From: Bryobacterales bacterium | Lineage (GTDB): Bacteria > Acidobacteriota > Terriglobia > Bryobacterales > Bryobacteraceae | Assembly (NCBI GenBank): GCA_003154855.1 | Contig: PMEV01000314.1 | Location: 1 to 7,030, forward strand | Direction of reading: 5' to 3' | DNA: 7,030 nt | Part shown: positions 1 through 4,720 of the stretch, one piece after another | Position numbering within the stretch: position 1 is the stretch's first letter | Layout: every line of letters begins with the position of its first letter | The notes under the pieces: generated by a model | Database searches by the model: none | Seen by the model: only the letters and a program-made list of their open reading frames with translations | What the model was told of the DNA's origin: nothing | Translations under genes and position numbers: made by a program

Positions 1-167
1 ATATGAAATCCCGACCCACTTCTAGGTCGTGCACCAGTCTGCCGCCCGGCTCCGACCCGGCGCACACCCGGACCGCTCACTCATCGAAACAGAGCGGCGT
101 GGATTTGTCCAGGTGGAATGGGAGCGGAGGCGCGCTCGGCGAGAGCAAGCGCTGAGCCGAACTCTGC

Positions 168-187
168 CAACCGCGCTTAGCGCGTTG
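168..187 (-). terminator. Small hairpin downstream of the kinase, weak terminator candidate
   Basis: CAAC(C)GCGC and GCGCGTTG arms form an eight-pair stem with one bulged base and a TTA loop, about 77 bases after the kinase stop codon. No T-run follows on either strand, so it does not fit a classical intrinsic terminator. It may mark or protect an RNA 3' end. The rest of 1-263 shows no convincing gene on either strand. Confidence 0.25.
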
Positions 188-263
188 TTACATGGGGCGG
201 TACCAACCGGGCCACCCGGACGCGTCCATCCTCGGCGACGGCCGAATCGGGAGGCGTGGCCGC

Positions 264-1733
264 TTAGACGTTCGCGCCGAGGAAGGCTTCCAGGCCTTGC
301 TGAAATTCCGGAGCGACGGCGGGCGCCTGAACTTCGTGCAACGTGCAAAGCTGGCGGATGACCGAAGCCAAGTCCGGATAATCGGGTGTGCCGACCATGG
401 CGGTGAAAAGCGCGCCCAGCACGGCCCCCTTGTTGGCCAGCGGACCCTGCCGGCTGCTCACCAGCACGCGGCAAGCCGGGATCAGCCGCCGCAAACCGGC
501 CTGCAGAACCGACTGAATCAATGGCGACCGGGACAGTCCGCCCGTAATCACGAACCGCTGTATGGGCGGCACGCCGGTGTCGCAGACTTCGCCCAGCAAG
601 TCCTTGGTCAGCCGCAGCATGTGCACGGCAATCGAGGACTGCGTCGACAGAACCTGGGCGCCGAGCGAGAGGCTGTCCCAATCCGCGGGGTAGACTTCCT
701 GCCAGCCCTGGTCCGTGTGCGCCTGGCCGACGAAGCGCAGGTCCGCGATCCCGGCCCGGATCCCCAACTGGTTGAGCTCGTCGTAGGTCAGGCCCTGGGT
801 GTTGTAGGCGCGGACGAAGCGGTCGTACCAGACCGCGCAATCGGCCAGCATCTCGAGCAGGAGCGAGTCCTCGAAGTACTCGAAGCGGGCGGCGTTGCCG
901 CGCAACTGCGCGTCCGGGCGGCAGCGACGGATCACCGTTCCGCTGCTGCCCAGCGAGAGCACGAGCGTTTCGCGATCCGCCAGGCCCGATCCCACGCCGC
1001 CGGCGTGATTGTCGCCCAGCCCGGCCCGCACGGTCCAACCCTGGAGCATTTCGGCCACCTTGCGCCAGGCGGCAGCCGCCTGCCCAGCGGCCACCGTCCC
1101 CACGGGCGCGCCGCTAGGGATCGGGTTCGGGAACCAGCCCGGATCGAGCCCCGCCATCTGGATGGCGGAGACGGCCAGCTCTTTGGTCTTCTGGTTGAGA
1201 AGGCCGTTGCTCAGAGCGTCCGAGGCGCTCAGCCTCGCGGCGCCGGTAAGCTGGAGGGCCATATAGTCGCCCGTGGTCATGACGCTCCGGATCTGGCCGG
1301 CCAGCGCAGGCTCGAGGTTGAGCGCCCATTTCAGCTTCGGAAGGATGAAACGCGGCTCGATGCGGCCCACGGTCTGCTCGGCTCCGAGCTTGCGGAGTTG
1401 CTCGACTTCGGCGGTCGCGGCATGGCACTGCCAGGTGATGAACGGAATCAGAACCTCGCCGCCGGCGCCGAGCAGCACCATGTCGTGCTGACGCACGGAG
1501 GCGCAGAGGTCGCCCGGCTCGGCGAAACTCCAACCTCTTTCCTCGAATTGCTGGAGGGCTTCGGCGAGCATGGGAGTCAGGGTGTCCGATTCGATGGCCG
1601 GCTGGCCGTGCCAGGCTCGGGTTCCCCGCATGGGTATGGCGGCCAGATCCTCTTCGCCGTGGGTGCCTCGGACTCCGGCCGTTACCGCCGTGGTGCTGAT
1701 GTCTAAGCCAAGAAAGCGCGCGTTCTTTGCCAA
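264..1733 (-). CDS. FGGY-family carbohydrate kinase, atypical, substrate unknown
   Basis: A 489-residue cytoplasmic sugar or polyol kinase of the FGGY family (xylulokinase/glycerol kinase relatives, usually about 480-520 residues), expected to transfer the ATP gamma-phosphate to a sugar hydroxyl. Visible motifs are the N-terminal phosphate loop LGLDISTTAVTAGV (8-21), GDYMALQLTG (155-164), the catalytic-base segment GLGDNHAGGVGSG with Asp241, the second phosphate motif LGSSGTV (261-267) and the adenosine motif GGLSRSPLIQ (398-407). The start is TTG, supported by AGGAG seven bases upstream. Oddities: the substrate-side motif that reads WNDGR in XylB and WQCRR in GlpK is WQCHA here (101-105), losing the Arg. 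The usual C-terminal stretch with ERTPH-like and GLT-like residues is replaced by an unfamiliar segment (about 335-372). No sugar isomerase or transporter lies nearby, so the substrate cannot be named. The family is clear; xylulokinase would be an over-call. Confidence 0.93.
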   Translation of the reverse strand: MAKNARFLGLDISTTAVTAGVRGTHGEEDLAAIPMRGTRAWHGQPAIESDTLTPMLAEALQQFEERGWSFAEPGDLCASVRQHDMVLLGAGGEVLIPFITWQCHAATAEVEQLRKLGAEQTVGRIEPRFILPKLKWALNLEPALAGQIRSVMTTGDYMALQLTGAARLSASDALSNGLLNQKTKELAVSAIQMAGLDPGWFPNPIPSGAPVGTVAAGQAAAAWRKVAEMLQGWTVRAGLGDNHAGGVGSGLADRETLVLSLGSSGTVIRRCRPDAQLRGNAARFEYFEDSLLLEMLADCAVWYDRFVRAYNTQGLTYDELNQLGIRAGIADLRFVGQAHTDQGWQEVYPADWDSLSLGAQVLSTQSSIAVHMLRLTKDLLGEVCDTGVPPIQRFVITGGLSRSPLIQSVLQAGLRRLIPACRVLVSSRQGPLANKGAVLGALFTAMVGTPDYPDLASVIRQLCTLHEVQAPAVAPEFQQGLEAFLGANV

Positions 1734-1740
1734 GGGTTAT

Positions 1741-1745
1741 CTCCT
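1741..1745 (-). promoter_or_regulatory. Shine-Dalgarno AGGAG fixing the TTG start of the kinase
   Basis: Read on the minus strand, AGGAG stands seven bases before the TTG at 1733. This is ideal spacing and supports TTG as the true start; the glycine-rich phosphate loop begins only about eight residues later, so a downstream start would remove it. Confidence 0.75.
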
Positions 1746-1754
1746 AGCGGGAAT

Positions 1755-1784
1755 TTCCAGTTTGGACTTCCAGATCCTTTCCAG
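1755..1784 (-). repeat. Three CTGGAA direct repeats in the kinase leader
   Basis: On the minus strand CTGGAA occurs three times (1779-1784, 1768-1773, 1755-1760), 11 and 13 bases apart. The first copy overlaps the candidate -10 box and the others fall in the predicted 5' leader. Repeats spaced near one helical turn can be operator half-sites. The unit is only six bases, so chance is possible. Confidence 0.4.
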
Positions 1785-1810
1785 TATAAGCCCAACCGCT
1801 CTCCTTGCAG
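1783..1810 (-). promoter_or_regulatory. Candidate sigma-70-type promoter for the kinase
   Basis: On the minus strand there is a good -10 box TATACT (1783-1788). A poor -35-like CTGCAA (1805-1810, three of six matches to TTGACA) lies 16 bases upstream. Transcription would start about 40 bases before the TTG codon. The -10 match is good in this GC-rich setting and the -35 is weak, so this is tentative. Confidence 0.35.
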
Positions 1811-1835
1811 TCGGCGAGTAGCAACGCGCCGGTCT

Positions 1836-1856
1836 GTTTGCGGCTGGGTTTGCGGC
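1836..1856. repeat. 9-base direct repeat GTTTGCGGC, two copies
   Basis: GTTTGCGGC occurs at 1836-1844 and again at 1848-1856, a 12-base period with TGG between the copies, in the spacer between the unknown gene and the kinase. It could be a protein-binding site or remnant low-complexity sequence. I see no other copies in the window. Confidence 0.45.
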
Positions 1857-1870
1857 GAGGACGCGCTTGA

Positions 1871-1897
1871 GGCGGCGCTCGCCGCCAACCCGGCGGC
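1871..1897 (-). terminator. Mutually exclusive GC hairpins after the unknown gene
   Basis: The central arm GCCGCC (1881-1886) can pair with GGCGGC at 1871-1876 (loop GCTC) or with GGCGGC at 1892-1897 (loop of five). Both are six-pair GC stems and they exclude each other. They begin 18 bases after the stop of the unknown minus-strand gene and precede the kinase promoter. There is no T-run, so an intrinsic terminator is doubtful; a factor-dependent end or an RNA-stabilising structure is possible. Confidence 0.3.
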
Positions 1898-1914
1898 AAG
1901 ACCGCGGGCGCTAC

Positions 1915-2664
1915 TTACGGTTTGTTGAGGTCTTCGGGGAAGACGGCGTAGCCGGAGGGGGGCGGGAAGCCCTCGGCGATCAGTTGCAGGCGCCTGCGAA
2001 GGTAGCGGCTGGGGATCTGGCGCGGGCCGGTCTCGACGTCGATGTCGCAGCAGATGCCGTGCAGGTAGAGGGTCAGGGTGTCGATCAGGGACTGGCGGGC
2101 GTAATTGCGGAACAGCTTGGTCTCGCGGTGCGCATCGGTTTGCCGTTGCAGCAGCGCCTGCTTCAAACGCCAGCCTTCCTCGTCGATCTCCCCGTGGACG
2201 CGGCCCCGCAACTCCTCGCGCAGAACTTCCTGGTAGCGCTCGAGAGTCTCGTTGGCAACGTGGTCGGCCATCAGCGTGGCGATGGCGCGATAGAAAACGT
2301 AGTGGTAGTCGGCCACCGGCCGGTCTTTGATCGCGAAGACCAGGATCGCCTCGGGCCCCGACATGAACTGCGCGCTCCAGGTCTGGCTCTTCTCCTCCGG
2401 CCGGTTGAAGGTCACCATCTGGACGCCCTTGCCGGCAATCTTTTCCAGGTAGGGAACCAGGAATACGGAGACTTTGGAGAAAGCGGCCTGGACCGCGGGT
2501 GGGAGAGCGGCGATGGGTTCTTCGAGAAACTCCTTGGTCTCGTCCTCGCCCAGGGGCAGCGCGCAAAAATAGGCGAACGTGTTGCTGAGCGGGATCATCT
2601 CCTGGCGAAAGCGCTGGGCGAAGCCCTGCACACCAATTCTCGTGAGTTCCCCGTGCGTGGACAT
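1915..2664 (-). CDS. Conserved-looking protein of unknown function, divergent from shc
   Basis: I do not recognise this 249-residue protein. The start is ATG, with a weak AGG about six bases upstream. There is no signal peptide or obvious membrane segment; the most hydrophobic stretch (about 60-75, AAFSKVSVFLVPYL) is short. The sequence suggests a mostly helical cytoplasmic protein. Features to note are a Tyr-rich patch DYHYVFYR (119-126), followed by a long charged helical region (about 127-192) rich in Glu, Arg and Gln. A Cys pair in LHGICCDIDVETG (201-213) comes before a basic SRYLRRRL segment (219-226) and a Pro-rich tail FPPPSGYAVFPEDL. No HExxH, Walker or helix-turn-helix motif is evident. 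Codon use and GC content match the neighbours and the antisense frame has no recognisable domain, so I believe it is real. It is transcribed divergently from shc; a linked role is possible but unproven. Confidence 0.8.
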   Translation of the reverse strand: MSTHGELTRIGVQGFAQRFRQEMIPLSNTFAYFCALPLGEDETKEFLEEPIAALPPAVQAAFSKVSVFLVPYLEKIAGKGVQMVTFNRPEEKSQTWSAQFMSGPEAILVFAIKDRPVADYHYVFYRAIATLMADHVANETLERYQEVLREELRGRVHGEIDEEGWRLKQALLQRQTDAHRETKLFRNYARQSLIDTLTLYLHGICCDIDVETGPRQIPSRYLRRRLQLIAEGFPPPSGYAVFPEDLNKP

Positions 2665-2767
2665 CTTGGCCTGGACTTATTCTATCAGCCCCGAGAGCAA
2701 CCGACTGGTTGGCGCCGCGACGAAAAGCGCGTCACGCGGGCCGTTCAATGCTTTATGCTAGAAACAG
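2665..2767. promoter_or_regulatory. Shared divergent intergenic region (unknown gene / shc)
   Basis: These 103 bases separate two divergent start codons and must hold the promoter of shc unless transcription comes from further left. On the minus strand TAGAAT (2679-2684) is a five-of-six -10 match, but it lies so close to the ATG at 2664 that the leader would be only about eight bases. On the plus strand TATGCT (2754-2759) is a weaker -10 candidate that would give an almost leaderless shc transcript. Neither has a convincing -35 box. Confidence 0.35.
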
Positions 2768-4720
2768 GTGGCTAGCTCCGCAACATCCCGGGCGCTGGAG
2801 ACAGGGCTACTGCAGACGGCGCCGGCGCACCCCGCTGAGGAGAGTGCGACGGGAGCGCGGCGGGCCGTCCGTCTGGCCGCACAGGCGCTCGCACGCCTGC
2901 AACACCGCGACGGGTACTGGTGTGGCGACCTGACGGCGGACTCGACGCTGGAATCCGACTACATCCTCTTGCAGCTCTGGCTGCACCGGCCCGATGGCGA
3001 AACGTGGAATCCGCCCACGCGCGCGCGGATCGACCGTTGCCGCGAAGCGATCCTGGCGAGTCAACTGCCGGACGGTGGTTGGAACATCTACCCAGAGGGC
3101 CCCGCCGAGGTGAACGCTTCGGTGAAGGCTTACAGCGCGCTGAGAATCGCGGGAACGGACACGGGGTCCGCAGAGATGCGGCGCGCCCGGGACCGCATCC
3201 TGGAGCTAGGCGGTTTGCAGGCCTGCAACAGTTACGTGCGGATCAACCTGAGTCTGTTCGGTCTGTACCCGCGGCGCTACGTTCCCACGGTGCCTCCGGA
3301 GATCATGCTGCTGCCGGGCGATCTGCTGTACGAGATGTCCAGTTGGACGCGGGCTATCGTGGTGCCGCTGTCGGTCGTGCAGGCGGCAGGGAAGCAACGG
3401 CCGGCGCCGGCGGGAGTGACGCTGGATGAGCTGCTGTTGCACGGGAAGCGGTTGTCGCTGGGCAGGCGCGACGGCCTGGCCATCCTGTTCCACCAGATGG
3501 ACCGGCTGCTCAAGCTCTGGGAATGGAAGGCGCCGAAGGACATACGGGACGCGGCCATTCGGGAGGCCGAGCACTGGATCGTCGATCGCACCCGAAACAC
3601 CGAGGGACTGGGCGCCATCTACCCGGCCATGATGTACCAGATCATGGCGTTCGACAGCTTGGGCTATCCCGCGGACCATCCCGATCTGATCGAAGCGATC
3701 GAGCATTTCGAGCGGCTTCCGATCGAGCGCCAGGGCCAGTTCCGTTTCCAGCCCTGCGTCTCGCCGGTGTGGGACACGGCGATCGCGGCGTTCGCGCTGG
3801 GGGAATCGGGGCTGGCGGATTCCGCGGCGATGACGCGATCGGCGGACTGGCTGCTGGGCAAGGAAGTGCGGCGCAAGGGCGACTGGTCGGTGAAGCGGCC
3901 CAAGCTCGAACCCTCGGGTTGGGCCTTCGAGTTCGCCAACGAGTATTACCCGGACATCGACGACACGGCCATGGTGCTGCTGACCTTCCAGCACGCCCGG
4001 GCGAGCGATGCGGCGGCCCAGAAGCGGTCGGTCGAGCGGGCTGTGAAATGGCTGCTAGGCATGCAGAGCCGCGACGGCGGATGGGCGGCCTTCGATGTGG
4101 ATAACAACTGGACCATCTTGAACAAGGTGCCCTTCGCGGATCACAACGCGATGCTGGACCCCACGTGTCCGGACATCACGGGGCGGGTCTTAGACGCCCT
4201 TTCGCGTTACGGATACAAGCATGGACATCCGGCGGTGGACGCGGCGGTGCGCTACCTGTTGAAGCGCCAGCATGGGGACGGCTGCTGGTACGGACGGTGG
4301 GGCGTCAACTACGTGTACGGGACCTTCCTGGCGATGCGCGGCCTGGAGGCGAGCGGGCACCCCGGCGCGCGCGCGGCCATACGGCGCGGGGCGGATTGGC
4401 TTCGTTCGGTGCAGAACGCGGACGGCGGGTGGGGCGAAAGCTGCGCCGGCTATCATGCCCGGCACTTCGTGGCGGCTGAGAGCACTCCTTCGCAGACCGC
4501 CTGGGGGCTGCTGGGATTGGCCGCGGCCGGAGACAGGACGTCGGCCGCCGCGACCCGCGGAGTACGCTTCTTGCTAGACACACAGCAGGCGGACGGAACC
4601 TGGCAGGAGCACCTGGCGACCGGGACCGGCTTTCCGGGTGTGTTCTTCCTCTCGTATCATCTCTATAGGCAGTACTTCCCGTTGCTGGCGCTGGCGACTT
4701 GCGGGCCGGCGCACGCGTGA
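2768..4720 (+). CDS. shc: Squalene-hopene cyclase
   Basis: A monotopic membrane triterpene cyclase of 650 residues (family about 630-720) that converts squalene to hopene and hopanol, the entry to hopanoid lipids. The acid motif is DIDDTA (396-401). Compared from memory with the Alicyclobacillus enzyme, Asp398 matches catalytic Asp376, and the aromatic lining is kept: Trp193 (W169), Trp335 (W312), Phe387 (F365), Trp511 (W489), Tyr517 (Y495), Phe626 (F605), Tyr630 (Y609) and Tyr633 (Y612). Phe442 stands at Y420 and Arg473 at H451, changes I believe are common in other bacterial cyclases. Six QW repeats begin at Q45, Q99, Q433, Q501, Q549 and Q606. The GTG start lacks a clear Shine-Dalgarno, but TAG at 2759-2761 blocks extension and no other standard start precedes the first conserved helix. 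The gene looks intact and active. Its stop overlaps the start of the next gene. Confidence 0.98.
   Translation: MASSATSRALETGLLQTAPAHPAEESATGARRAVRLAAQALARLQHRDGYWCGDLTADSTLESDYILLQLWLHRPDGETWNPPTRARIDRCREAILASQLPDGGWNIYPEGPAEVNASVKAYSALRIAGTDTGSAEMRRARDRILELGGLQACNSYVRINLSLFGLYPRRYVPTVPPEIMLLPGDLLYEMSSWTRAIVVPLSVVQAAGKQRPAPAGVTLDELLLHGKRLSLGRRDGLAILFHQMDRLLKLWEWKAPKDIRDAAIREAEHWIVDRTRNTEGLGAIYPAMMYQIMAFDSLGYPADHPDLIEAIEHFERLPIERQGQFRFQPCVSPVWDTAIAAFALGESGLADSAAMTRSADWLLGKEVRRKGDWSVKRPKLEPSGWAFEFANEYYPDIDDTAMVLLTFQHARASDAAAQKRSVERAVKWLLGMQSRDGGWAAFDVDNNWTILNKVPFADHNAMLDPTCPDITGRVLDALSRYGYKHGHPAVDAAVRYLLKRQHGDGCWYGRWGVNYVYGTFLAMRGLEASGHPGARAAIRRGADWLRSVQNADGGWGESCAGYHARHFVAAESTPSQTAWGLLGLAAAGDRTSAAATRGVRFLLDTQQADGTWQEHLATGTGFPGVFFLSYHLYRQYFPLLALATCGPAHA
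4717..4720 (+). promoter_or_regulatory. GTGA stop/start overlap coupling shc to the membrane protein
   Basis: The four bases GTGA hold both the GTG start of the downstream gene and the TGA stop of shc. Because no purine-rich ribosome site precedes the start, re-initiation by ribosomes finishing shc is the likely source of translation. This would tie the amounts of the two proteins together. Confidence 0.6.

Noticed and set aside
80..180. Short minus-strand frame reading LAEFGSALALAERASAPIPP
   Set aside because: Protein-like composition but only about 30 residues, a TTG start without a ribosome site and no known family.
1..263. Possible tRNA or mobile-element remnant at the left edge
   Set aside because: No cloverleaf, TTCRA-type T-arm, terminal inverted repeat or transposase-like translation could be found in this stretch.
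22..1038. 338-residue minus-strand open frame reaching to position 22
   Set aside because: Most of it overlaps the kinase in another frame with Arg/Gly/Pro-rich low-complexity sequence. The part beyond 263 is not protein-like enough to call a gene.
192..1706. 504-residue plus-strand open frame antisense to the kinase
   Set aside because: Rich in Arg, Gly, Ala and His with no recognisable domain; it mirrors the clear kinase frame and results from GC-rich third positions.
1703..2566. 287-residue minus-strand frame overlapping the unknown gene
   Set aside because: Very rich in Arg, Pro, Ala and Ser, it overlaps the unknown gene and the start of the kinase in other frames.
1867..2775. 302-residue plus-strand frame antisense to the unknown gene
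   Set aside because: The minus frame has a more natural amino-acid balance with an ATG at a sensible place. The plus frame looks like an antisense shadow rich in Gly, Val and Leu, without motifs.
4366..4380. GC-only alternating run (CGCGCGCGCG) inside shc, possible Z-DNA or slippage site
   Set aside because: It encodes ordinary residues (GARAAI) in the intact reading frame, and such runs are expected at this GC content.
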